A stretch of 64,000 nt of DNA from Parapusillimonas granuli (GTDB taxonomy: Bacteria; Pseudomonadota; Gammaproteobacteria; Burkholderiales; Burkholderiaceae_B), in NCBI RefSeq assembly GCF_013416525.1, contig NZ_JACCEM010000004.1:372001-436000 (forward strand). The letters are read 5' to 3'. Position numbers and translations under genes: made by a program. Of the stretch, positions 53,686 to 61,691 are shown one piece after another (the first letter of the stretch is position 1; each line of letters begins with the position of its first letter). The notes beneath the pieces were generated by a model that was not told the origin of the DNA, made no database searches, and saw only the letters and a list, made by a program, of their open reading frames with translations.

Positions 53686-54322
53686 TCGTATTTCCTTTCA
53701 CGGTTGGGGCGTCCGCCCCGGCCAGCAATGAGCGGGGACGGCGGCGCTCGATCATAAACCAGGCCAAGGGCAGCAGGATCGCCCAGGCGACCAGCCCGCG
53801 GCCCGCGATTTCCTGGTCGCCCAGCAAATATACATTGCACAGGCGCGCGGGGTATTCCTGATACAGCAAGCCCACGATCGCCGTCATCCAGGAAAAATTG
53901 CCCAGGAAGAACACGACGATGATGGCATTTGCCCGGCGCAGCGAATGAATCAGCAGCATGCCGGCCAGCACCAGGGTCGCGTACTTGAACCCCTGGGACG
54001 CCGCCGACGTCACCGCGTCGTCCAGTGAACGGGGAATCATCCAATAGGCGCCGATGAAGCTGAACAGCAGCAAACCCGGCAGGCCATGCTCATTATATTT
54101 GCCGAGCGCGGCAAATGCCGAGCCCGGCCTTGCGCCCTTGGGCGAGCCGGCGCCGGCCAGGCCCGCGGCCGCCCACGCGCCCGCGGCAATCAGCATGGGA
54201 ATATGGACCAGCATGTGCCAGGCCATGGACCGGGTCAGGAACCCATCCAGGACCCATGCCGCCGCCAGCAGCAGCAAAGCGGCGCCAAGATGGAAGCGGC
54301 GCGCGCGGCCCGGCCCGGTCAT
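53666..54322 (-). CDS. hypothetical membrane protein of the oxidase cluster
   Basis: The 218-residue protein has five to six hydrophobic helices (for example '[16 protein letters not shown]', '[20 protein letters not shown]', '[20 protein letters not shown]') and a histidine in the helix '[13 protein letters not shown]'. I recognise no named family. It lies between the SCO gene, which it overlaps by 4 nt, and coq7, so a part in oxidase assembly or in supply of copper or quinone is plausible but only inferred. Confidence 0.72.
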   Translation of the reverse strand: MTGPGRARRFHLGAALLLLAAAWVLDGFLTRSMAWHMLVHIPMLIAAGAWAAAGLAGAGSPKGARPGSAFAALGKYNEHGLPGLLLFSFIGAYWMIPRSLDDAVTSAASQGFKYATLVLAGMLLIHSLRRANAIIVVFFLGNFSWMTAIVGLLYQEYPARLCNVYLLGDQEIAGRGLVAWAILLPLAWFMIERRRPRSLLAGADAPTVKGNTNVDGRK

Positions 54323-54942
54323 GCCGCGGGCTCCGCGGGCGGCTGCCGCAGCGCATCCAGCAGCCGCTCCGTTTCGCCCAGATCGACGATGCGTTCCAGG
54401 CGGCCCTGCGCGGAAACGACGTGGTAGGCCGCATTGTGCTCATACTGGCCCAAGGGCGCGGGGATCACCACGATGCCGAAGGCGTCCAGCAGCGCGCGCA
54501 ACTGGGCCGGGTCCGCGGCCGTGGCGAACGTCCAGACGGCCGGTTCCACGCCCATGCCGCGCGCATAGCGTTCCAGGCGCTCCGGCGTGTCCGCCGGGTC
54601 GAAGCTGATGCTCAGCAAGCGCACGCGGTCCGCAAGGCCTCGTTGCAGGATTTCCGATTGCAGGCGCTGGTATTCCGTGCCCATGGCGGTGCACAGCGAC
54701 ACGCAGCGCGTATAGATGAAATTCACGACGGCCACGCGGCCGTCGCGGCGCAAGCGCTCCAGCAGCCCGGCCCCCAGGCCCCGTTCGTCCACGAGCATGG
54801 CGTCCGGCAGTGCCTTGGGCTCGCGCGCGATATCCGCCCGCCGCGCCGCTTCGCTGGTCAGCACGGTGAATCCGTCGGTCTTGGCCGAAATGGCGCCCAG
54901 CCCCAGGACACAGGCCAGCGCCGCGGCGAGCACGGTCCTCAT
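54319..54942 (-). CDS. SCO1/SenC family copper chaperone
   Basis: The 207-residue thioredoxin-fold protein has a short N-terminal signal or anchor, the copper motif CxxxC in 'NFIYTRCVSLCTAMG', and the third ligand His in 'YEHNAAYHVVSAQG'. SCO proteins deliver copper or reduce cysteines during assembly of haem-copper oxidases. Here it follows cytochrome c and oxidase subunit genes in a single minus-strand operon. cbb3-like oxidases lack a CuA centre, so delivery to CuB is the likelier role. Confidence 0.92.
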   Translation of the reverse strand: MRTVLAAALACVLGLGAISAKTDGFTVLTSEAARRADIAREPKALPDAMLVDERGLGAGLLERLRRDGRVAVVNFIYTRCVSLCTAMGTEYQRLQSEILQRGLADRVRLLSISFDPADTPERLERYARGMGVEPAVWTFATAADPAQLRALLDAFGIVVIPAPLGQYEHNAAYHVVSAQGRLERIVDLGETERLLDALRQPPAEPAA

Positions 54943-54948
54943 GCCGGA

Positions 54949-55542
54949 TCACCGCAAGGCGGCAAGGTCCGCGTCGCCGTTCCAGGGAGCGCTGCGATCC
55001 GCGCTGGCCTGGCGCGCGGCGGCTACTTCCGCGGCCTTCACCGCGCCGGCGGAATTGCCGAAACTGCCGCGGATATGCGTCAGCACCGCGGCGATCTCTT
55101 CATCGTTCAGCTTGTCCTTGAACGTCGGCATGCTTCCATCGTATTTCGTTCCGCCCACCGTCAGGGGCCCCATCACCCCGTGCAGCACGATCTGTATGCC
55201 CGCATCGGGCGCTCCTTCCAGCCATTCGGATCCCGAAAGCGGCGGAAACACGCCCGGCAAGCCCTTGCCGGTGGCTTGGTGGCATGCCACGCAGTGGGTG
55301 GCGTACAGCTGCGCGCCGTCGACCTGCGCCGTGCCGGCTTCGCGCTGGAAGTCGGCCGCGCTGCGCCAGTCGCCGTACGAGGACGGCTGCGCCTGATAGG
55401 TGTAGCCGATATAGCCGACGGCCCACAAGAATATCGAGGCCACGATCAGCACCACGATCATGGGCACGGGCCTGCTGCCCTCATAAGGTTCGGGCATCTC
55501 GCGCGACTGGGCGGCGATTTTCCTCTTGAAACGATGCGGCAT
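54949..55542 (-). CDS. membrane-anchored monohaem cytochrome c
   Basis: The 197-residue protein has one N-terminal membrane helix ('MIVVLIVASIFLWAVGYIGY', about residues 28-47) and one class I cytochrome c domain with 'YATHCVACHQATGKGLPGVF' and a Met ligand in 'YDGSMPTFKDKL'. It occupies the place of the dihaem CcoP subunit, which is missing from this cluster. The ATG at 55542 with GGAGAG upstream was preferred to a start at 55590. Confidence 0.88.
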   Translation of the reverse strand: MPHRFKRKIAAQSREMPEPYEGSRPVPMIVVLIVASIFLWAVGYIGYTYQAQPSSYGDWRSAADFQREAGTAQVDGAQLYATHCVACHQATGKGLPGVFPPLSGSEWLEGAPDAGIQIVLHGVMGPLTVGGTKYDGSMPTFKDKLNDEEIAAVLTHIRGSFGNSAGAVKAAEVAAARQASADRSAPWNGDADLAALR

Positions 55543-55605
55543 CCTGTTCTCTCCAATGACTTCATTGCGTCCGGCGGCGCGGCGGGGCATGCGCGGCGCG
55601 CGCCG

Positions 55606-56199
55606 CTATCTGTCCGGGCCGGGCGGCGGCTTGACGGGATAGCTGCGGTCCAGGGCAAGGAGGTAGGCGACCAGGTCGAGCGCTTCCGGACGGGCCACGA
55701 CCACCTGCCCCAGCGGCGCATATGCCGGCGGCAGGTTCACCACCCGGTCGCCCTTCTCGGCCTTGTCCTTGACTTCGAAGAGATAGGGATAGGACGGCAT
55801 GATGCTGCCCGGCGTGTAGGCGCGCGGCTGGTAGAGGTGGCCCAGGTTCCAGTCGGCGCTGGGCTGGCGCGCGCCTATGTTCAGCAAGTCGGGGCCGGTG
55901 CGCATGGTGCCCAGCAGATGCGGCCGGTCATAGAAATAGTCGCCGGCGACCGGCGCCCTGCCCCAGCCCCTCTGGAAGTCGGGCGCTTGCGCCCGGGCCC
56001 GGGGCTGCTGCGTGTGGCAGTACACGCAGCCGTTCTCGATGTACTGCCGGCGGCCGCGCAGCTCCGCCGAGGTATAGTCCTTGAGCCCCGGCGACGGCTG
56101 GACGTCCGACAGCTGCACATAGGGCACGACGACCAGGGTCGCGGTCGCCAGCGCCAGGGTGACCATCGCCCCGCCCAGCAGTTTGTATTCGTTTTCCAT
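55606..56199 (-). CDS. ccoO: cbb3-type oxidase monohaem cytochrome c subunit (CcoO-like)
   Basis: The 197-residue protein has an N-terminal membrane helix ('LLGGAMVTLALATATLVVVP') and the CcoO signature: 'GRRQYIENGCVYCHTQQPRA' with the CxxCH haem site, 'RTGPDLLNIGARQPSADWNL' and the Met ligand in 'GSIMPSYPYLF'. It hands electrons to the haem b centre of subunit I. Its start is 2 nt from the ccoN-like stop. Confidence 0.9.
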   Translation of the reverse strand: MENEYKLLGGAMVTLALATATLVVVPYVQLSDVQPSPGLKDYTSAELRGRRQYIENGCVYCHTQQPRARAQAPDFQRGWGRAPVAGDYFYDRPHLLGTMRTGPDLLNIGARQPSADWNLGHLYQPRAYTPGSIMPSYPYLFEVKDKAEKGDRVVNLPPAYAPLGQVVVARPEALDLVAYLLALDRSYPVKPPPGPDR

Positions 56200-56201
56200 G
56201 C

Positions 56202-57899
56202 TCAGCCTCCCACCACGCCGCCGGCGGCGACGGGAACCTCGACGGGCGGGAGGGAATCCGCACGGTTTCGAAAGAGCGCCGGGCCCACGCGCTTGCGCCC
56301 GTAGCGCAGCGCCATGGCGCCGAAATGGAAGGCGAACACCAGGTGGCCCAGCGTCATCAGGCCGCCCCCCACGCTACGCGCCTCCAGATAGGGAATCGTG
56401 ACCTTGACGGACTCCATAAAGCTTCGGCTCGCGTCCAGCATGGCCACGCCCTGCAGCCATCCGCCGATGGACAAGCCCACGAAATAGACGCCGAAACCCA
56501 GCACCACCAGCCAGAAGTGCAGGGAGATGAGACGCGGATACGGCCATTCCCACGCCATCACGCGCGGCATGACGAAATAGATGGCGCCGAACATCACCAG
56601 CGAAAAAAACCCGTACAGCCCCAGGTGGGCGTGCGCCACCGTGAAGTGGGTGAAGTGCGTGACCGTGTTGATGCTGCGCAAGGCCTCGAAGGAACCCTGC
56701 ACCGAGCTGAGCGTGTACATCATGCCGCCCAGCACGATGAACCGCAGCGTGGGCGAATACAGCAGAGTCTTGAAATGACCGCGCATCGTCAAGTGCTGGT
56801 TGACCGAGAACGCCAGCACCGGCACGATCATCATCATGCTCTGGACGATGGACAGCGTGATCAGCCACCCCGGCACCGGCCCGCCCACCAGGTGATGGCC
56901 GCCGACCTGGCCATAGAAGAACGCCAGCGCCCAGAAGCCCAGCAGCGACAGGTTGTACGATTGTATCGGCCGGCCGATGATCTTGGGCAGGAAGTAATAC
57001 ACGGAAGCCAGGGCGATAGGCGTGTAGAACAGCCCCAGCACGTTGTGGCCGAACCACCAGTTCATGGTGGCCTGCTCCACGCCGAAATGCACGCCCGGCA
57101 AATTGCCCACCAGGAACAGGACCGGAAACCAGAACAAGGCCGCGCCCATGTACCAGATGGATACGTACAGGTGCTCGGTCTTCCGGTTCTGCAGCGTAAA
57201 GACCAAGGGCAGGCCGATGAGCGCCCCGCCGATCACGAACAAGATGTCTATCTGCCAGGGTATTTCCAGCCACTCCAGCCCGTCGCTGATGCCCGCCGCC
57301 ACGCTGCCCAGGCCGGCGATCAGGGCGGCATTCCAGAGCATCGCCCCCAGCAGCGCGAACCTGCCGCCCATGAGCTCGGTCTTGAGCAGGCGGGGCAGCG
57401 TCCAGTGCGCGATGCCGAAGGCGGCCATGGGCGCCCAGCCATAGGCCACCATGTTCAGGTGCAGGGTCCGGATGCGGCCGAAGGTCAGCCAGGCGTAGTC
57501 GGTGAGGAAATCGGGCTGATGCAGCTTGATCGAGCTGATCAGCCCCGCCGCCGAGGCCAGTATCAGCCAGGCGACGGCGCAGGAAAGAAAGACGAAGGCC
57601 ACATAGGCGGTCGAGCGGTCCGCCCGGACGCGCTCGGCCAGCTCGCGGGCCTGCGTCACGCTGTCCACCGGCGCGCCCGCTCCGGAAACCGGCCCTTCGC
57701 CGACGGCGCGCTGCAAGGCTTGATGCTGCGCCGGCGTGGCGGCGGGCTCTTCGACCTTGCCGATCTCCCCTTCGGAAAATATGACTCTGGCGGCCGCCGG
57801 ATCGGCGTCGAACAGATGCCGGCGCAGGGACCAGATGAAAACGAACAAGCCGGTGACGGACAATATGAAAGTCAGCAGCAGTATGGTGATGGTGCTCAT
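56202..57899 (-). CDS. ccoN: cbb3-type cytochrome oxidase subunit I with CcoS-like N-terminal part
   Basis: The 565-residue protein has about twelve helices after a distinct N-terminus. The haem and CuB ligands are visible: 'RTLHLNMVAYGW' (low-spin haem), 'WWFGHNVLGLF' (CuB His), 'FFYGQVGGHHLVGG' (CuB His-His; the Tyr six before fits the His-Tyr cross-link) and 'THFTHFTVAHAHLG' (haems). Residues 1-50 ('LFVFIWSLRRHLFDADPAA') resemble the assembly protein CcoS. It reduces oxygen and pumps protons in the inner membrane. The ATG at 57899 starts the first helix. Confidence 0.9.
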   Translation of the reverse strand: MSTITILLLTFILSVTGLFVFIWSLRRHLFDADPAAARVIFSEGEIGKVEEPAATPAQHQALQRAVGEGPVSGAGAPVDSVTQARELAERVRADRSTAYVAFVFLSCAVAWLILASAAGLISSIKLHQPDFLTDYAWLTFGRIRTLHLNMVAYGWAPMAAFGIAHWTLPRLLKTELMGGRFALLGAMLWNAALIAGLGSVAAGISDGLEWLEIPWQIDILFVIGGALIGLPLVFTLQNRKTEHLYVSIWYMGAALFWFPVLFLVGNLPGVHFGVEQATMNWWFGHNVLGLFYTPIALASVYYFLPKIIGRPIQSYNLSLLGFWALAFFYGQVGGHHLVGGPVPGWLITLSIVQSMMMIVPVLAFSVNQHLTMRGHFKTLLYSPTLRFIVLGGMMYTLSSVQGSFEALRSINTVTHFTHFTVAHAHLGLYGFFSLVMFGAIYFVMPRVMAWEWPYPRLISLHFWLVVLGFGVYFVGLSIGGWLQGVAMLDASRSFMESVKVTIPYLEARSVGGGLMTLGHLVFAFHFGAMALRYGRKRVGPALFRNRADSLPPVEVPVAAGGVVGG

Positions 57900-57957
57900 G
57901 CGGATGCGTCTCTTGATTGCGGATACCGCCCGCTGCAACGCTTCGTTCCAGCTGCTT

Positions 57958-57974
57958 ATATCGTAAGGCGATAT
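57958..57974. promoter_or_regulatory. palindrome upstream of the oxidase operon
   Basis: ATATCG and CGATAT are separated by 5 bp, 59 bp before the ccoN-like start. It does not match the FNR/ANR consensus (TTGAT-N4-ATCAA). A regulatory role is only suggested by position and symmetry. Confidence 0.35.
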
Positions 57975-58114
57975 TTATGCGGAATGATACCGGAGAGGCC
58001 AAGCCCGCCACGCCATTACCCTACGCATGATGCAGTTATGCGGCGAATTGCGCAAAGGCCGCGGATGCGTCAACATTCAGTCTGCACGATTGTCGATACA
58101 CACCAGGAACAAGC

Positions 58115-58537
58115 ATGGAATGCACGATAGACTGGGGCGGCCCGGACGGCATGCTCTTCGTTGCCCGCACGGGCAGCGGCCACGTAACGGCCATGGACGG
58201 CGCCCCCGACGGCGGCGGGCACAATCTCGCCCCGCGCCCCATGGAAATGCTGCTGGCCGGAACGGGCGGCTGCGCGGCCTACGATGTCGTATTGATCCTC
58301 AAGCGCAGCCGCCAGGCCGTCACCGACTGCCGGGTGACGCTCACCGCCGAGCGCGCCGAAACCGATCCCAAGGTATTCACCAAGATCCATTTCGCCTTCG
58401 TCGTCAGCGGCAAGGGCCTGTCCCAAACCGCCGTCGAACGGGCCGTGAAGATGTCACACGACAAATACTGCTCCGCCTCGGCCATGCTGGCCAAGACGGC
58501 CGACATCACGCATTCGATCCAGATTCTGGAAGCCTGA
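58115..58537 (+). CDS. OsmC family protein, YhfA-like
   Basis: The 140-residue protein has the OsmC/Ohr fold with 'LAPRPMEMLLAGTGGCAAYD' (first redox Cys near residue 53) and 'MSHDKYCSASAMLAKTADIT' (second Cys near residue 117), the spacing of the YhfA subgroup. OsmC-like proteins reduce organic hydroperoxides; the YhfA subgroup is less well defined. Its last 32 bp overlap the 3' end of the convergent folA gene. Confidence 0.9.
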   Translation: MECTIDWGGPDGMLFVARTGSGHVTAMDGAPDGGGHNLAPRPMEMLLAGTGGCAAYDVVLILKRSRQAVTDCRVTLTAERAETDPKVFTKIHFAFVVSGKGLSQTAVERAVKMSHDKYCSASAMLAKTADITHSIQILEA

Positions 58538-59024
58538 CGCCGCCCCTGCGATACGTGACGAAGTCGAACGCCAGGCCGTTCTCTTCCGGCTGCGCAAGGC
58601 GTTCGACTTCCGTCCAGCCCGCCGGCAAGGGTGGAAAGAAAGTGTCGCCCGCCACCTCGGCGTGCACTTCGGTGGCGATGATTTCCTCGGCGATGTCCAG
58701 CGCCGCCTTGAAGACCTGTTCGCCGCCGATCACGCAGACGACTTCCGCATCGCGACAGGCCGCGAGGGCGGATTCCAGGTCGGGATGCACGGTGGCGCCT
58801 TCGGCGGCGAAGCCCGGGTCGCGGCTGAGCACCAGGTTGGGGCGGCCGGGCAGCGGGCGGCCCAGCGAATGCCAGGTATTGCGGCCCATGATGATGGGTT
58901 TGCCCAGGGTGACGCGCTTGAAATGCTTGAGGTCGGAGGGCAGGCGCCAGGGCAGCGCATTGTCGCGGCCGATCACGCGGTTGGCGGAATAGGCGACGAC
59001 GAGTTGGACGCGGGCGTCGGGCAT
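58506..59024 (-). CDS. folA: dihydrofolate reductase
   Basis: The 172-residue protein has the DHFR core: 'LVVAYSANRVIGRDNALPWR' (substrate and NADPH loop), 'DLKHFKRVTLGKPIIMGRNT' and 'VVCVIGGEQVFKAALDIA' with the Gly-Gly NADPH motif. It reduces dihydrofolate to tetrahydrofolate, closing the cycle started by ThyA, whose gene lies 32 bp upstream in the same direction. The ATG at 59024 begins the conserved part; the open frame extends further upstream over the thyA 3' end. Confidence 0.95.
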   Translation of the reverse strand: MPDARVQLVVAYSANRVIGRDNALPWRLPSDLKHFKRVTLGKPIIMGRNTWHSLGRPLPGRPNLVLSRDPGFAAEGATVHPDLESALAACRDAEVVCVIGGEQVFKAALDIAEEIIATEVHAEVAGDTFFPPLPAGWTEVERLAQPEENGLAFDFVTYRRGGVRLPESGSNA

Positions 59025-59056
59025 GGCGATATGTTCCGTATGTCGGTGGGCGGCGG

Positions 59057-60040
59057 TCAAACCGCCATGGGCGCGGTCAGCGGCGCGTGATGTCGGTAGC
59101 CCTCCAGCGAGAAGTCGCCGGGCTCGATTCTTTCCAGCCATTCGGGTTCGTACCGGCCCGTTTCGGCATAGTCGGGGATGCGGTCCGACAGCGCCAGGCG
59201 CGGCGCCGGGAAGGGTTCGCGCCGCAACTGCTCGCGCAGCATGTCCACATGGTTCTCATAGATGTGCGCATCGCCGATGAAATAGGTGAACCAGCGCGGC
59301 TGGTAGCCGGTCAGGCGCCCGACGAGGTGCAGCAGCGCCGCGCCTTCGGTCAGGTTGAAGGGCGTGCCCAGGCCGACGTCGTTGCTGCGGATATACAGGC
59401 AAAGGGAAATTTCCTTTTTCTCGACGTTGACCAGGAACTGGTAGAGCAGGTGGCAGGGAGGCAGGGCCATTTCCTCGAGCTGGGCCCAGTTCCAGCCATG
59501 AAAGAGTATGCGCCGGCTGCCCGGATCGCGCATGATGGTGTCCAGGCAGGCGCGCAGCTGGTCCACGGCCTTGTACAGCAGCGCGCTGGCCGTGCCGCCC
59601 GCGTTGCCGACCAGGCCGATCTGCGCATAGCCGCGGGCCAGGGCGTCGTCGATCTGCGCCGCGCTGTGCGGCAGGCTGGTGTCGATCAGCTTGTAGGCCG
59701 GCCATTCCCGCCACTGGATGCCGTATACGGGCCCCAGGTCGCCCTCTTCCAGCCGGTAGGGATTCGCCAGCCACTGGCGGTTCTCGTTGGCGTTCTGGTC
59801 CCATACCTTGCAGCCCAGGGCGTTGAAGTCGGCCGCGTTCCGGCAGGCGCGCAGAAAGCCCACCAGTTCGCCGATGGCGGACTTGAAGGCGAGTTTCTTG
59901 GTCGTGACGGCGGGAAAGCCTTCCTGCAGGTCGAATCGCATCATCGCGCCGGGAATGCTGCATGTGCGCACGCCGGTGCGATTTTCCTGCCAAGTGCCGT
60001 TGTCGAAAATGTTCTGGACCAGGTCGAGGTATTGCTTCAT
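59057..60040 (-). CDS. thyA: thymidylate synthase
   Basis: The 327-residue protein is a long-form ThyA: '[20 protein letters not shown]' at the start, the catalytic Cys in '[13 protein letters not shown]', '[15 protein letters not shown]' and '[12 protein letters not shown]'. About 50-60 extra residues sit in the middle ('[20 protein letters not shown]') compared with the 264-residue E. coli enzyme, as in other Burkholderiales and in Lactobacillus-type enzymes. It makes dTMP from dUMP and methylene-tetrahydrofolate. Confidence 0.96.
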   Translation of the reverse strand: MKQYLDLVQNIFDNGTWQENRTGVRTCSIPGAMMRFDLQEGFPAVTTKKLAFKSAIGELVGFLRACRNAADFNALGCKVWDQNANENRQWLANPYRLEEGDLGPVYGIQWREWPAYKLIDTSLPHSAAQIDDALARGYAQIGLVGNAGGTASALLYKAVDQLRACLDTIMRDPGSRRILFHGWNWAQLEEMALPPCHLLYQFLVNVEKKEISLCLYIRSNDVGLGTPFNLTEGAALLHLVGRLTGYQPRWFTYFIGDAHIYENHVDMLREQLRREPFPAPRLALSDRIPDYAETGRYEPEWLERIEPGDFSLEGYRHHAPLTAPMAV

Positions 60041-60109
60041 ATGCTGTAGTTTCCGCCTTGACTCAAGGCCACAGTATAGCCAGCGGCGGCCCATGGCCGC
60101 AGGGGGCCG

Positions 60110-61543
60110 TCAGGCGGTCGCCCCCGCCTTGCGCATGAAGGCCCATAGCGCCCGGTGCAGCGAGTACGCGACATTGAAGCGTATCCACCCCGTATCCGCC
60201 TGCCCGGGGTCGAAGTAGGATCCCGGCGCCAGCCATATCCCGTCTTTCAAGGCCAGTTCGGCCAGTTTTGCCGAGCCCTGCTCGCGCCACGGGCCGGCGG
60301 GCCGAGCCCACAGGAACAGGCCCGCCTGGGGCCTGCTGTACACCTCGAAACCGTGCTCGTCCATCAGGGCGCCCAGTTCGTCGTGCGCCTCGCGCAGCCG
60401 TTCCTGCACGCGCCTCAGGTGAGCCTGGTGCCGGCCCTGCCTCAGCACTTCGTGGACGGTGCGCTCCATCATTTCCGGCGTCGTCAGGCCCAGCGTCATC
60501 TTGGTCTTGGCGAACTCCTTCAGCAGCTCGGCGTTGGCCACCACATAGCCCACCCGCATCGAGGGCATGATGCTCTTGGAGAAACCCGACACATACACGA
60601 CCCGCGCCGTCCCGCCCATGGCGACCAGCATGGGGCCGATGCCCGGCAGCAGATCGCGCGACACGTCGTCCTCGATCACCGTGTAGCGGTATTGCTCCGC
60701 CAGCTGCAGGATGCGAAAGGCGTTGTTCATGCTCAGGCTCGTGCCGGTGGGATTCTGCAGCACGGTGTTGACGAACACCGCTTTCACCTGGTGCCTGGCG
60801 GCCAGTTCTTCGAGGGTGCGGGTGCACAGGCCGTCCTGGTTGCGCGGCACGCTGAGCACCCGCAGGCCCGCCAGGCGCATGGTTTCCAGCAGGTTCGCAT
60901 AGCCCGGAAACTCGGCGAGCACCACATCGCCCGGCCGGAACAGCGTGCGGATCACGATGTCCAGCCCCTGGGTGGCCCCCTGGGTCAGCAGCACCTGGTC
61001 GCTGGCCACCTGCAGGCCATTGTGTTCGAGCGCATGCCGGATATGCTCGCGCAAGGGAAAATAGCCATAAGGATGACCATAGCCGGCAAGCTGCTTGGGG
61101 GAAGTGCGCGACACCTGCCGCAGCGCCTGGGACAAGCCGGCCTCGTTCAGCCATTCTCCGGGCAGCCAGCCGCAGCCGGACTTGATGGGTATGGAGTGGT
61201 CAGCGAAGACGTCCGCCAGCAGCCAGGACGCCCCGATCTTGGGCGGCGCCCACGCCGACACGGGCGCGGGCGCGGCGCCCGCAGGCGCCCTGCGGGCCGC
61301 GGCCGCCACCCGGTAGCCGGAGCCCGGCCGCGCCACCAGCCAGTTTTGCGCAACCAGGCGGCTGTAGGCCGCCGACACCGTGAAGGTGCTCAGGCCATGC
61401 GCCTTGGCGAACTTGCGCACCGAGGGCATGGCCATGCCCGGCCTCAACAGTTGTTGCCGGATCGCGTTTTCCAGCGCCTCGACGACCTGCTCCACCAAGG
61501 AGGGCGCATGCTTGCGATCACGCACGGGCTCGAAAAACCGCAT
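60110..61543 (-). CDS. MocR-type (GntR/aminotransferase) transcriptional regulator
   Basis: The 477-residue protein joins an N-terminal GntR winged helix ('LRPGMAMPSVRKFAKAHGLS', 'VSAAYSRLVAQNWLVARPGS') to a fold type I aminotransferase domain with the PLP Lys in 'YVSGFSKSIMPSMRVGYVVA'. MocR regulators sense an amino compound through PLP and often control a divergent metabolic gene. Here that gene is an omega-aminotransferase 149 bp away, with an inverted repeat between them. The ATG at 61543 begins conserved sequence; one at 61579 is in frame. Confidence 0.93.
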   Translation of the reverse strand: MRFFEPVRDRKHAPSLVEQVVEALENAIRQQLLRPGMAMPSVRKFAKAHGLSTFTVSAAYSRLVAQNWLVARPGSGYRVAAAARRAPAGAAPAPVSAWAPPKIGASWLLADVFADHSIPIKSGCGWLPGEWLNEAGLSQALRQVSRTSPKQLAGYGHPYGYFPLREHIRHALEHNGLQVASDQVLLTQGATQGLDIVIRTLFRPGDVVLAEFPGYANLLETMRLAGLRVLSVPRNQDGLCTRTLEELAARHQVKAVFVNTVLQNPTGTSLSMNNAFRILQLAEQYRYTVIEDDVSRDLLPGIGPMLVAMGGTARVVYVSGFSKSIMPSMRVGYVVANAELLKEFAKTKMTLGLTTPEMMERTVHEVLRQGRHQAHLRRVQERLREAHDELGALMDEHGFEVYSRPQAGLFLWARPAGPWREQGSAKLAELALKDGIWLAPGSYFDPGQADTGWIRFNVAYSLHRALWAFMRKAGATA

Positions 61544-61582
61544 TGCTTCCCCAGAATCAGCACAGTTATCATCATTCAAACA

Positions 61583-61613
61583 ATACAGTCATATCGATTT
61601 TGGTCGACTGTAT
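61583..61613. promoter_or_regulatory. inverted repeat between the MocR gene and the omega-aminotransferase
   Basis: Perfect 8-bp arms ATACAGTC (61583-61590) and GACTGTAT (61606-61613) are 15 bp apart, so their centres are about two helical turns apart. This suits a MocR dimer. The position in the 148-bp divergent gap supports the call. Confidence 0.55.
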
Positions 61614-61691
61614 ATTTATTTGCAAGTCGGGGCGAACGAGAATAGGCGGACACCAAGCCTACCCCCTTCGTTTTCGCCTGTCGAGGTAACC

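Noticed and set aside
54115-56304. A 729-codon open frame on the plus strand
   Set aside because: Antisense to the SCO, cytochrome c and CcoO genes; composition is artefactual.
57900-58114. FNR/ANR box upstream of the oxidase operon
   Set aside because: No TTGAT-N4-ATCAA-like site was found on either strand.
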